Positions 38,304 through 52,000 of a stretch of DNA of 64,000 nt are shown here, piece by piece. Made by a program: the position numbers and the translations under genes. The stretch is from Whitmania pigra (lineage: Eukaryota; Annelida; Clitellata; Hirudinida; Haemopidae), in the NCBI GenBank assembly GCA_021613335.1, contig JAJTWR010000338.1:191501-255500 (forward strand). The letters are read 5' to 3'. The notes under the pieces were generated by a model. The model was not told where the DNA came from and ran no database searches. It worked only from the letters and a program-made list of their open reading frames with translations. Numbering within the stretch: position 1 is the first letter of the stretch; every line of letters starts with the position of its first letter.

Positions 38304-39311
38304 TTATTAGTTTTAAATATGTTGATTCAAATGTGCCAAGTGTATTCTGGATTTCGAAGCCTTTCATAAATTACTGTTGTGAAATATTTTAATGTTATGT
38401 GTAACATTTATGTAGTTATTGCATGTGATTAAGCTGCAAGAAATTTGTCTTTGAAATTATTGCAAATAATCGACGAACCTAAATCGCACCCAGTCTCGAG
38501 CGTCGATGCTTATTATAACAACTCCCCTAAGGACAGTATCGAAATTCTGTGAATGTGTCAATGATAGTCAGGGCATTATTACCGGGCTAGTACTTCTTTA
38601 GAGCAAGTATTGCTCAATCTAAATCCCTCTTTTCTCTAAATCGCAACTTGAAATTTGTCGCTTTGTGGCCAAGGAAACCAGCAAAAGAATTAACAGCAAT
38701 GTCATTAATGTGACGTTATTAGAAAATGACTCTGCAAGAATGTTGGAAGCGGTTGGAATATGGGGGTGAACGCCAGGGTCCACACTTGTCGGTGCCAGTT
38801 TTAGTGTATTTTAATGACTGAATATTGAGGTTGAGTTTTGGGTTAGTGGTAGGGTTAATAATTAAAAAATTTATGGTTTGAGTTAGTTTAAATGTTTATT
38901 TTTCTAATTAATATTAAAAAATTAAATTAATTGCATATTGCAACGACAGTAATTAATTTTTAAACGAAAATATCTTAAAAACGATTGCGGCGCTGTGACC
39001 TATTTCAGATCTCAACCAATTACAGTGAGCAATTACGAATATTAATCAGCCATGGCTGGTGCTGGTTAGGGTTTGGAAATACTCAAACGGGCGTCATTTG
39101 TTATCATATAATAGGCGAGATTAAAATGTGTAAAATTTTATTTGTTTAAAATTAAGTTTGTCTTAAAATTAAACTAATTTAAACAGATTAATTATGTATT
39201 TTTGAACAATTTTAAAACTAGTAATTTTTATTTAGTTATTATATTTAATCATATGTTTATGTATTTACATTAGTCAAAACACATTGTTTTATCGCTTATA
39301 GTCGCCCGACC
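38304..39311. other. HSBP1-TRMT6 intergenic
   Basis: HSBP1 3' UTR and TRMT6 5' flank. No further gene seen. Confidence 0.5.
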
Positions 39312-42289
39312 ATGCCGCTAAAAACAATATCTGAACAAGATTCAATCGTTCTCAAAAAGGATACAAATTTTAAAGTTTTTAAAGTGATAAAAAATAGGTT
39401 AAAAATTTTTGGTACTTTGTTGTTGAGTTATTAATCATTAAACTCAAGATACTTTAGATACAGTTGTTAAAGATGTGTTTCTTTTTGAAGAAATGTGACA
39501 TTCTGCAAAGAAAAATTTAGCCTTGACTCTTTAATTGGGCAACCATGTGGCTGCAGTTATAAGGTTATCAAGGGGCAACTAGTTAAACTGAATCAAGAGG
39601 AAATTCTTGCCCTCACAGAAAAGTGTTAGTAATAAGTAATTTTGGTAGCAAGACAACCTTAATAACAATACTAAAGTGATTGAAATTATTTATTCAATCC
39701 AAAATAGTTAAAGACTGATCCTTAACTTTTAAAACTATTCCAACGATCTTACATGGTTTCTTTAAAGATGTTGATTTATATCTCAGCTAAGAAAGAGACT
39801 GGAGATGAAGCCACTGGTAGCAATGGAGATGATGGTCATAATTCTGGTGAAAGTAGTAGGGATAACAGGGACTTAATTGACAGGAGAGAAAATCAGAAGT
39901 TGACAAAAGAGGAAATTAATCAATTGAGGAAAGATGGATTGACTGGAAATGTAAGTGTTTTGATTATGTTAATGAAATTATGATAATTAAGTTAATATAT
40001 TTGTGACGATAATGACAAGATGTCAGTGATATGCATAAACATAAACTGATGCTAAACTTAGGCAGTGTAAAAATTTACAACTTAGTAGTTTGATTTATTT
40101 TTATTTCTTCAAAGGAAATCGTTGATCACTTGATTGAGAACAGTTCAACTTTTGCAAAGAAAACAGATTATTCAAAGGAGAAGTACATAAAAAAGAAAGC
40201 GAAAAAGTTTGTCTAACGATTTGCTAATTGATGCTTACTTGTCATGTGTTGTACACATACTATGGTTGTGTATTCTGTTTAATAATACTATGTGTATGTA
40301 TTCTGTTTACTAAGTGGCCTACTTAATATTAAGTGTACATGTTTTGTATTATAAAGCCACTGAAATACTAATAACTATTGTGAATGATTTGCAATCATAT
40401 TATTATGTTGCAAATAAACCTGCACACTTGTTATTATTATTATTATTCAATGTTAAATGATAAATTAACATATTTACAGGCATGTCAATGTTTTCACAGT
40501 ACTCCAGGCAAACACAAGGAACCTCCTGAACATGTACTATTCCCGAGGACCAACGAAGATATGGTGATTAATATCTGCTTGATTAATATTCATGCTTGTT
40601 TGTTTTGCACAATTTTGTTAAGCAAAAATTAAACTGATTATTATCATAGCAATCTCAGAATGGACTCACTGGCTCAGATATTAACATATGCTAATGTAAA
40701 AGCTGGTGGGAGGTACATTGTGGTGGATAACTGCTCTGGATTGGTTTTGGGATCGATGATTGAAAGAATGAATGGTGAGTAACTATTAATTATATTGTTA
40801 TATGCTTTTAGTGGTCATTGAAATTTTATATTGTTATTTCGTTAGGTCAGGGACTTGTTATGAATCTCTACACAGGTACAGCCCCAAGCCAGTCAGTACT
40901 TATTACAATTTAGAGACATATTTTGTACTGAATACGTTTAATGTGTTATAACAAATTTTAAAATAATTTATTCGTAATCAATTTGCAGACCAGCAATAGA
41001 ATTGAGCTACAACTTCTGCGATGAACAGAAGCAAGTTTTAAAGGAATATCCACTGGACAGGATAGCAGCTCTTGATGACAAGCCAGATAAATTAAAGGTA
41101 CGCTTATGTTGATTAGGAATGATTGACCACTGGTAATTGATACGATAACAACATTTTAACACCGATAATGGTGATGGTTGGTTTTGATGTAGTAATTTGC
41201 ATCAATGAATGTTGATTTGTTAGGACAACCATTCATCTCTACCTATGGAAACTGATAAATCTCCTGATAGCGGTGATGAAGAAAGTGACAACGATGAGGA
41301 TGATGATGGTTGTGATGGTTGTGATAATGGTGAAGAAGAGACCACCTCAGATGGAAAATCTTGTGAGGTTAAAAAACGAAAAAGAATGAAAGATGTGAGT
41401 TCTGAGAATTTAGCTTCCTATTTATTTTTTTTAGTTTTTGTGGATGTCTTTCATATCCACTTTTAGAGGATATTAGCATTTACTATTTGTTATAATTTAA
41501 TCACATTCATTTAAATTTACAATTTATCTAGTTTTTTTTTTATTGATCAGAAGGATGAGAGAGACAGGAGGAGAATAGCAAAACGTTTGAGGATCTCAGA
41601 GTCCACCGAGCTTTTGAGGCTTCGTAACATGGACGGGTGAGCTCATTGTCAATGACCTCTTTGTTAATGCTACGATTATTTATTATTTAGCAACAGTCGC
41701 ATTTAATATTTTCAAACTTGTTAAATTAAATTCTATCCCTTCAGATTGATTGTGGCTTCCAAATTCCATCCAACCCCAATTGTCATCAGTCTCATGAAGT
41801 TTTTGTTGCCAAGCAGACCCATAGTGGTGTTTTGTCCTTACTCCGAGGTTCGTGAACTCTGCTTCTCATTATTGTACGTTATTATTAAAGATTCTGATGT
41901 CGTTTCAGCCTTTATTAGACTGTTATTCTCACCTGAAAGACAAGGGGGATGTACTAATGCTGAAACTCTCAGAAACCTGGTTGAGAAGCTATCAGGTCTG
42001 ACTTTATGGCCATCAAATAAAACTTTATCCGAGTTTAAACTGCAAATTGAAACATTTAGTTTTAATTCAGAACCATAATAATTAATCAATTAATTACTAA
42101 GAGAGACTTTCAATTCCAAATGCATTTGAAAAATTCAATGATGCATTTGAAAAATTTCAATGATGATGTTGTCTGCCACTGATAAATCAAATTCTGTTAC
42201 AGATTCTACCTGAGAGGAGTCATCCCCACGTGAACATGAGTGGTTCAGGTGGCTTCATACTCACTGGATTGAATGTCAGAAATGAGTGA
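39312..42289 (+). CDS. TRMT6: TRMT6, non-catalytic subunit of tRNA m1A58 methyltransferase
   Basis: Forms the heterotetramer with TRMT61A that methylates A58 in the tRNA T-loop; this subunit binds tRNA but lacks a working SAM site (family knowledge). Thirteen exons: 39312-39397, 39521-39624, 39787-39950, 40115-40206, 40480-40563, 40650-40774, 40846-40891, 40989-41097, 41224-41394, 41551-41636, 41745-41847, 41909-41995, 42203-42289; 447 aa. Landmarks: LDSLIGQPCG, QKLTKEEINQLRKDGLTGN, EIVDHLIENSSTFAKKT, NLLNMYYSRG, MDSLAQILTYANVKAGGRYI, LVLGSMIERMNG, DGLIVASKFHPTP, KLSETWLRSYQ, ILPERSHPHVNMSGSGGFIL. Exon 9 is a D/E-rich disordered linker plus a KKRKR-like basic run. AATAAA at 42321 and 42353. 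A duplicated terminal exon lies downstream. Confidence 0.95.
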
Positions 42290-42499
42290 CCAATAAGGAA
42301 CTGATCATTTCAGGATTATTAATAAATTGTTTCCAACTTTTGTGTCTGTTTTAATAAATGCCCTGGCTAACATTGACACATTTACGGAATTTCGAATATA
42401 TTCGCATCTTCTATGACAGTCGCATTTTTTTAGTTTTTTGTATTTTAAAAAGTTTTTGCTGCAATGTTTAATATATCACACTAATTACGCCATTATTAT

Positions 42500-42570
42500 G
42501 CATGCGGCTTGGCCGAATGGATTACGTGCCTGCATGCGGCGGTAATGGCAACTCTAAGCATGATTCGATG
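42500..42570 (+). mobile_element. tRNA-SINE head fragment
   Basis: About 70 bp matching the 5' tRNA-like head of the SINEs at 45436 and 53113: GCATGCGGCTTGGCCGAATG, then GGCGGTAATGGCAAC, and a decayed B box (TGATTCGATGC). The body and tail are missing. It lies between the two copies of the TRMT6 terminal-exon duplication. Confidence 0.7.
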
Positions 42571-42715
42571 CTGACGTTGTCACCATTGACTAATCAAATT
42601 CTGTTACAGATTCTACCCGAAAAGGGTCATCATTTGCATATCAGAAAATAAAGAACTAGTCATCTCATGAATATTAATAAATCGTTACTTAATCTTTTGT
42701 TTCTGTTTTATTAAA
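42567..42715 (+). pseudogene. Duplicated TRMT6 terminal exon (decayed or alternative last exon)
   Basis: Copy of 42160-42360: the acceptor context AATCAAATTCTGTTACAG and the exon start ATTCTACC are identical, and the downstream TATTAATAAAT and TTTTGTTTCTGTTTTATTAA match the original 3' UTR. The frame reads ILPEKGHHLHIRK then stop, losing the conserved SGSGGFIL end. The acceptor and an AATAAA (~42671) are intact, so use as an alternative last exon cannot be excluded. Confidence 0.75.
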
Positions 42716-43095
42716 ATGAGACTGAGTTCATAAGTTTGAACTTTATTCTGGAGTTATTTTGGAATCATTATTCATTGAAAAATGTTTATATCACATTTCA
42801 GCTACAATTTGACTCAAATCATTAATCTACAAGGTTTAAAAGTCTGGAATCTAAAAACGCAGGAATAAATCTGCCCATGGTCTGCTATCTGCCCTTTGAA
42901 TCAGAGCTTAGACTTTGATGAACCATGGCTTGTAATTGCTTGGAGGAACCTTGTCATACTAAAAATAGACAAAATATCTATTGGCTTTGGAAAGACGGAA
43001 TAAATATTTATCAGATGACGTATGGATGGGTGGGAGAATCATGAATGATTAGTTTGCATCCTTTTACGACTAAGATATTTCTGCTGTTGAGGAAG

Positions 43096-46000
43096 TCAGT
43101 TTTTTAAACTTGCCATTTGGGTGAAACCATCGGAACATGCCATTCTAATGTTTTCGCAGGTGGCTGGGGAATCAAATCTCAGACGAGCTTCTTTAATTCC
43201 AGCATCCCTGCGTGCTGATTGGACGGCTTCCTTGATGGCCTCAAATACCGTCAATGACGTCAAGAGTGGAGGTTCGCCGATAGCCTGTTGAAACCATTTA
43301 TTAATATTAAGCCACCGTTATTATGGATGGTGAAATCCGTCCTAATCATCTGGTTGTGAAATGGACGTCAATAAATTACATGCACACATGTTAATGTTAA
43401 ATTAAATTCATTACCTAATTTTTTTTATTGATTGTTCGAAATAACCTTTGAAGAATACACTGCTTTTGGATTTGGGCAGTTTTTAAGAAGAGTGACGTTA
43501 AATGATTTTGGAATATCCCCCATGCTGGGTATCTTATAGGCCCCAGGACCGCGGGTGTACAATGATCCAGAAGGTGAATATTTTAGCTCTTCCATTGTGA
43601 AGAGGCCGTAGCCCTGCAAGTGTTTAATTACTTGAAATTGTTTAAATTAAAATAACCGGTCAATATAATTTCGTTAAGTGATGATCTGTTGGCAATCAAC
43701 TTCCAACAAAGTTATAAAATGTAATAAGGGATTGTCAGTTATCGCAAAGCTTATTTGTACAAATAACCAGTTGTTTGTCACTAAGCATACATAATGTAAC
43801 TAATGAATGGAATGAAAAAGACATAATAAATATATATATATCTATGTTAAATTATATTACTTGTATAAACCCTCCTTCAATTTGCCCGACATCGATTGCA
43901 GGATTAAGGCTTCGACCCACGTCGATGACGATGTCAACTTTGAGCACCTGGATGAATTGAGGTAAGGTTAACTAGTAAACTGAGTGAAATGACCCGTGCC
44001 CAATAATAACCATAATGTAATGTTCATGTAATGATTAACCTGTTCATGTAATTGTGGAAAGTTAGTAATTCCTGTTCGTAATATGACAATTACAAACACA
44101 TTATTATTATTGCTGTTGTTGTTATCTTGGTCATTATCATGTTATTCATAAGTTCCTTTACTAAGAAAAACACTCCAAATCATAAGGTGATTTTGAGGTA
44201 AACTCCATCTAATCCGTACCTGATGATCACCGGTCAAGCAGTCTATCTCCACGAGGCAGCAGGCAGAGGCGATGGTAAAGTACCTGTACTTGTTACCCGA
44301 ATTGGTCGATGTATCAAAGAAAAGATTAGGAATTCTGAACAAGAGCAACGAGAACATTGATATTAATGAACTTTGAGATAGTATTATTACAGTAATAACG
44401 CGATGTGTTTATGAATACGACATTACCATATTTATTTATATTAAATTAATTCAACGAACTTTACAAATCCAACGGCTGAAAGGCTGATCCTCTCCTTGTA
44501 AGCCTCGTGAACCCAAAACCTCCAACCCTTATCCGGATATTTTTTCTCAAAAGGTTTCAATCTAGCCACCAGTTTCTTGCAGGCTCTCTAATGAGACAAG
44601 TTCAATTACAGAAGTAATTTTAATTCGTTTGTAATTCAAACGTACAAGGATTGCCATGCCGTTGATGTCAGAACTAAAACTAGCGGCAGTGGCGGACGCA
44701 TTTGGCACGATGCTTGCGTCAGACTCAGCTATGTGGATGAAGGACGTTGGGATATTCAAGATCTGAGAAGCTACCTGTAAAAATGATTCATCAAGGCTAA
44801 ATAGTGAATTAAATATAATTTATACAATGTAGTGATCTTATACAATGTGAATGTGCTGCGACTCGATATGATGTTACATGACATAACAAAAAGATTATCT
44901 CTTCAAGAAAGTGCTAGGGTCTGTTCCCTCTTGAAGAAAACCTGAAATGCCTTCCCCGAGGATAACATTCAATAGTATAATACATTATAGTAAGCCAAAC
45001 CAATATGATAACAATGCTCCAATAACAGCTAGGGCTGATGCACTTAAAAACACACATCGAGGCATAATGGGAGAGAATATGAATGCGGTACGACCATTTA
45101 TCAAGTTATTGATTAAAATTATGTTTTAGTTAATAAAATACAATTCATCATAATACCTGAATCATTTTTGTGTGCAGCCCTTGGCCCATCTCTGTGCCCC
45201 CGTGGGAGATCAGAACTGATCCGTCATTAAAGATGTTAACCAGGGCTCCTCCCTTGACGAATTTCAAAAGTAATAGAAACAATGTTGGTTGTGTAGTTGT
45301 AATTATTAATTATAATAAATAAAATAGTTATGTAATTACTATTATAAATCTAAAATAAAATAAATCTAAATCTAACATCATCATGTGTAGGCATTAGTTA
45401 TAGCTAAAATAAGCTGTCACCAATATCGAGGGGTTATTAATTGTAACTTCACTTATATAGCGCCATATGCATAGCGTCAGAGGCGCTTCTTGTAACCATT
45501 TATATAGCGCTCCTTCCCAAGGGCGCTGGCGGCAGTGAAGGCTGGGTTTCGAACACGACACATTAAGACTGTTGCCATTACCGCCGTAATCAGGCACTTA
45601 ACCCATTCGGCTAACCTGCATGCTAATAAAATACCTGGTTAAGCACGTGATATCCATAAGCAAGTCCATACTTCAAAGGCATGAGAGACACTCCACGCTT
45701 TTTCCAACGATTTTGACTTTTAAAATATCACTTCGAGTGAGTCATAAAATTGAGTAGTTTTGAGTGAAATTTGTTTTGATTAGTGTTTCAAGGATCTTAT
45801 GCCAATGATAATGTTTTAATTCGACTTACTGAATATTAATTACGTGTTGAATATTAATTACCCGTTGAATAACTCCACCTCTTTCAGCTGCTTCTGAAAG
45901 TCCGACTGAAATATAACTTGTTGCCAGCACTGGTGTAGCGTGAAATTGTCCAACAGCTGTTTGTAGGGGGTCTCATCTCCCTCTCTGTACATGTTCATCT

Positions 46001-49000
46001 CTTTCACCTAGTTTCAGTAATCATTCAATGATATAATCTTGCATTATAATGTTGTAGTAATTATTATTGTTATTATTTAATTAAACATTATTACAACAAT
46101 AAAGTTAAAGTTAAGCGCCAGGATTAGATAATATCTGGTTACAACACACTTTGTAAGCTGGTAGATTCAGATAATCTGCAACATCCTTGACGAAAGTTTC
46201 GCAGACGAAGATGCTCTGAGGGGCACCAAAGCCTCTGAAGGCCGTGTTTGAGGGTAGGTTGGTCTTGCACATGTGCCCCCTCACGAGAATATTTGGTACG
46301 TTGTAGGAGTTTTCGGCGTGAAAGACTGATCTATCCAACACCTGAGAGATAATATTTTATGTGTAGTTAGTATATTTTAATGGTGTTAATATTATAATTA
46401 ACAATCTAATGTACTTCTACCTACCGCCTCAGAGTGATCGTACGTGCAGCCACAGTTTGAGTACAAATCAAGAACCACTGAAACGATCTTTCCTTCTTTT
46501 GTAAATCCAACCTGATTGTACAAAGACTTTCTTCACCAAATATATTTCACCTGCATAATTTCTCTTACCTCTTTACTTCTCAACCACCCCTGAAAGACTT
46601 ACCATCATGCCTACTCCCCTTTAACCACCCACGGTGGTAGATAGCAATGGTATGATATTAATACCTTGTATCTGGCCATGTAAGGGTGTCTTCCAGCTGT
46701 CATAAGCATATCCTCGTCCCTGTCTAGTATACATCTCACTGGTTTCTTTAATCTGTTGACGGTAGCTCATTAATATTTAATGTTTTATGGTAATGATTTC
46801 ATTATTCATTATTCATAGCCTCTTTGACGACTGTATAAGATCGACGACAATATATTAATAATAAATTAATTTAATGAGATTTCCATTAATATGAATTGGC
46901 TGATCGTACTTCTGAGCGGCCACAAGACAAGGCATAGAAACCATGACAGGCTTCACCTCTTTTCCTCCGAAAGCGCCACCTAGTTGAAGAATTATCAGAT
47001 ATTATTATATATAAATTATTGTAATTATCGTCATTATAGCAATGATGATGACGACGACAACGATGACGTTAATGATGATAATAATTTAGTATTCATTAGT
47101 TTATTAATATACATTCTAATTAGTTATTAATACAAACCCATTCTTAGAACTCTTGAGTGAATTTTATTTTGATCAACACCTAACACAGTAGCACCTTGCA
47201 TCTGGCGGGTAAAAATTATGTGGTACAATAGCTTTGTATAATTACATTATATAATAAATTTAAATAAATTAAACAATTATAAAGTTATTAGTATAATTGC
47301 ATTGCATAATAACTTTGAATAATCACATTACACAATAACTTTGTATAATAACACTATATAATAACTTTTCATAAAATATTCGTTATGCACTTTGACGTTT
47401 ATAACTTTCAACCTGAATAGAGGCAGGATGTTGAGAGGAAATAAATGTTTCCACTCCTCCATCTTCCAGCGGAACGACGAGGCATGAATGCGGCTCCAGG
47501 TAGAAGTGCTCTTGACCCCCGATGCTCACCTCGCCCTCAATCACGTGATCAGTCGTTTCCATGGCAGCGATGGGATTTCCGTTAATGTAGTTGTGAAGAC
47601 ATGATTGATGGAAAGAGCCGTTTGCAATGGCGTCCTTTGGAATAGTTTAATAAAAAATAATACTTATTGTATTGAATATTAATTTTACTTTTTGATTATT
47701 TAATTTTTAATTACGTTCAATCGTCATAGAACCATTCATCGTCATCGGATCACCTCAATAGTCAGGATAGGTTTCAAGTCTTCGTACTGGATTCTGACCG
47801 AAGATGCAGCTCGACGTGCGACACTCCTATCGTTCGAGAGGACGACCCCTACGATCTGGCCTTGACATTTGACCTTAATTATTATCAATATTTTACAATT
47901 TAAGAGATGAATATCTAGTTTACTGACATTGTAAAATATCGGTAATAATGTTAACGTTGTTATTTGCTGTTATTTGTTTATAGACATTTAAAACTAATTT
48001 ATATCACTATCATCTGTCACTTACCAAGTCTTTCGCAAAGACCTGCTCATCTGGCCCGCTCACGTGATCTCCGTAATCGTTAGAGCCCTGCACATCCTTG
48101 TGGTCCAGGTAGGCCACCACTCCAGGTATGTTCAGGGCATCTGTGATATCCACGTTCAGGATCTTTGCATGGGCTTTGGTACTCAGCACATATGATGCAA
48201 AGAGTTCATCTGTAAGTGGGATGACAAGTAATGGGTTATCTCCTATGACTCTTTAATATTAATGAATGATGATAATGATTGTTGACCTTTATATGTAGGC
48301 ATGTCATCCACATAAATAGCCTCTCCTGTGGTCTGCTTGAAAGCAGACAAGTGAACCATTGGTTGTCCAACGACCTTGAACTTTGACTTGCCCTCTTTGG
48401 TGACTTGTCCATCTGACCCTTCGAATGAATCCAAATCTCTATTTGAGTCGACATTGACTCCATTGACTTGTGAACTTTCACCTTGAACTTTGTCGAGGTT
48501 ACGATTGGCAACCCCACCATCGTCTGTTTTCTTATTTATTCCATTCCACAATCTAGAACCATCTTCGTCATCGTCATCCTCATCATCACCATCGAATACA
48601 TTTTCAATGTCATCGTCATCGTCGTAGATTTGAACGAAGGAAGGTTCGCCAGACTGACATTGATAATGATGTCTGGCACTTTCATCTCTTGCCTTCACGA
48701 GTGGAGCGTGCAACTTAGGCTGCAACGAAGCAGAGGAGTTTTTAAATTGCGGGAAATGATGTTCGATTTTAATTTGTAAATAGATGCGGAAGATTGTGAT
48801 AAAATTATTCGTTAAAATAACATTCAAATTAAATCTAAAAATCGATTCGTTAAAAAGAGGTCGAATTTAAAAGTAAATCTGATTAAATTATTATAAATAG
48901 TAATTATAATACACAGTTATAGTCTAAAACTATGTATTAAATTATAATTTATAAATTATATTTTATTAGAAAATTATAAATAGTAATTATAATACACAAA

Positions 49001-52000
49001 GTGATATTTATAATTTATAAATTATAATTAGAACTGACGTGGGCTTTTTCCAACTGGAGTCTGACATCAAGGTAAAACTTAAAGAAGAGACTGAGTACAA
49101 GCGATGACCTGTAGGCCTCCATACCCCCGGGAATTCCCGGTTCTAAAAATAGTTCGTCCTTAAGACTTGCCGTAACAGCGCCTAACATTTCATCGTCCCA
49201 TTTCCTGAAAAAACGTTAAAATGAATGCAGACGTAATGAATGTATTTAAATAAAAATTAATTAAGTAATTAAACCAATGCAAACAAAAAATAAATAAAAA
49301 TATGATCTAAAATAATGAAAAATAATATAATTCATCCGCGTGTATTTAGAGGCCTGAAACGTAATTACAGTTTAAATGGAATTAATGGGAATTGCTCAGA
49401 ATCAACCGACTAATGTCACTGTCATCATCACCATCGCCACTAACTGTTAAATGGCTAAATTTAGATCAACAACCGCGATTGTTCCACCCACTTGCCAATG
49501 GCAACCTTGGATGTCATTTTAGCCACCACTGTGGTGGGTGCCATGCCCCCGAACGCAAATATGGCCTCTTCGATGATACAATCAGAGTTGAACACGATTT
49601 TCATGGCTGCGTTCACAAGTGATATGTCGTCCTCCCGTCTTCTCGATTGCTTGTAGGCTCCAAAATATTCGTTCTTAACGAAATAGTATCGTCAGAATAA
49701 AACCATCGATTTATTTTTTTTATAAGTTTGGGTTCAATTTTAACATTTTATTAAATTTTTTATCAATTTTAAAATGTTTTCTTTGGGGGGAGGGAGATGT
49801 TTATTGATTTAAAGAGAGCGCCAAATGAAACATGTCATCAGAATCATTATTAATGATACGTAGAATATAAAATAAAGTTTGATAATTTTTTTTGGTAATT
49901 ACTTTGCTTGAATACGGTAGTTCCACATTAAGGAGAATCTCTGTCGGTTTTAAAATGGTTTTTCTGTATCCTGTGAAGAACTGTTCATTCAGCGGTACTT
50001 TCCTAACGCCGTCTGAATGGAACATCGGCGTAATTATGAAAGTGTAATAAGTAAACATTCGTAGATATTGGGAGTCAAACAGATTGGGTAGAAGTATTTA
50101 AAATACGACTATCGAAATTTGGATACTGATTTAAATATTAGGAATGATTTATCACACAGTGGTTTACACTATAAATTAATGTTATGTTATGTTATGCTAT
50201 GTTAAACCTGAGAAGATTCAAAGTTATTTACCAGATTTTGAGACTAGCGCCAAATTGCACGAGGCTGATATTAAAAGTGGATTCAAATCCGAAATAGGAC
50301 TGGCAGTGATTATGTTTCCACCGACGGCCTATGTGAAAAATTTAAATATTTGTAACTTTTTATATCTTATTTATAATAATTATTTTAAATGTAAATATGA
50401 TTATAAAAACTGTTGAAATAAAAATCTATTATTATATACTAACGGCTACGTTTCTTATTTGATTACTTGCGAACCATTTCAACATCTCCAGTACGACGGC
50501 AAAGAATTTTGTCTTTTCAGCTGAAATTGAAATCAGTTATTAATTGTTAACTTCAGCTCAATTTATATAATATTTACCTTTATTTATTTAATATTTACAT
50601 AAGAATATTTGTTAAACTTTTGTCGACATTTGAGAATGTTTAAAATCAGTGTCCTTAAAAATTTGACATTATTTGATATGTCCATGCATGTGTGAATATT
50701 TGATGAAGAAATATAATAACATGTATTTTTATTTATGAATATATATTATTAATGCAGTAATGATTATTCTTTCTTACAATATTATTGATTACATTAATAT
50801 GCAATAATAATTATTATTATTGTTTATCACCTATATCATTAGGTGATGAAATGATGTAAAGTTTTTAAGGACATCCTGTAGTAACCTATTTAAATATTTA
50901 AAAGTATTTAAACTTTTTTATCAACTTTAAGGACTTTCATTTCGACATTCATTTTTAACATTCAATCTCAACATTCATTTTCAACATTCAATCTCAACAT
51001 CCATTTTCAACATTCAATCTCAACATTCATTTTAAACATTCAATCTTACCCGAGTTGTTGCGAACCTCCATCTCTAAGCATCTTTCCAATTCCTTCAACG
51101 TCACCGATGATCCAACTACAATTCCACTTTCTACTTTTTCCACTGAAGTCAAGGCAGGAACGTGAGTGGCTGCTATGAGCACTGGATAGTGCATGTTCTT
51201 CAGCTTCATTTCAATGCCTGTCAGCAAGTTATTTGTTTTTTTTTTTATAAATTAATACATATTAAAAAATAATTGTCTTCCAATAAAGGAAGGTTAATAG
51301 AAAGATAAATGTTTTTTATTATACCCAACTCCGTGTTCCCGACGACGATTTTGGCTTGAGGATGTTGTTGCTTGAGGTCCAACAGATCATGCAGAGAGGT
51401 CGGTCTGAACCATTCCACTCTGTCGGACTTGAAGTGTAGCTTCGTGGCGTCCATTTGACTCGTCTTCATCTTAGCGGAGCATGATTTTTATGTTAATAAA
51501 TTATGTTCAACTGGGCATCATTTTATGCTAATAAATAATGTGAAGTAAAAATTAATATAAGACCGTTTTGATTTCAAAAATATTTGCGTTCACATATATT
51601 AATAATTGATGGCAATACTTCATTTCACAAAGTACTCATGAAGTTTATGATATCACCTTCAGGTCGTGGAGTACGTCGAGATTGTCGTTAATTGTTGAAA
51701 CTTTCTTCAAATCGTTTCGAATATCCTGAATTGTCATTTTTCATTAACATAGAAGCAAAAAGGGCAAAACGAAATCAAATATATATTTATTTTTTTTAAA
51801 TCACATTTTATGGAATGGAAAAACAAATCAGCTGCACCTCAGCGAGACTTGTGAATCCCTGAAGTATGGGCCTGTACCCTGTGCAACGACAGAGGTTGCC
51901 TTGGAAAGCTTGCTCAACATCGGGTTGATCGGGGCAAGATTTATTGCAGAAGAGACAGTACATGGACATCACGAAGCCTGGAGTACAGAACCCACACTGC

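Noticed and set aside
45436..45621. A genuine tRNA gene
   Set aside because: A and B boxes are present, but there is no cloverleaf closure or acceptor stem and the sequence recurs with a LINE-like tail: a SINE.
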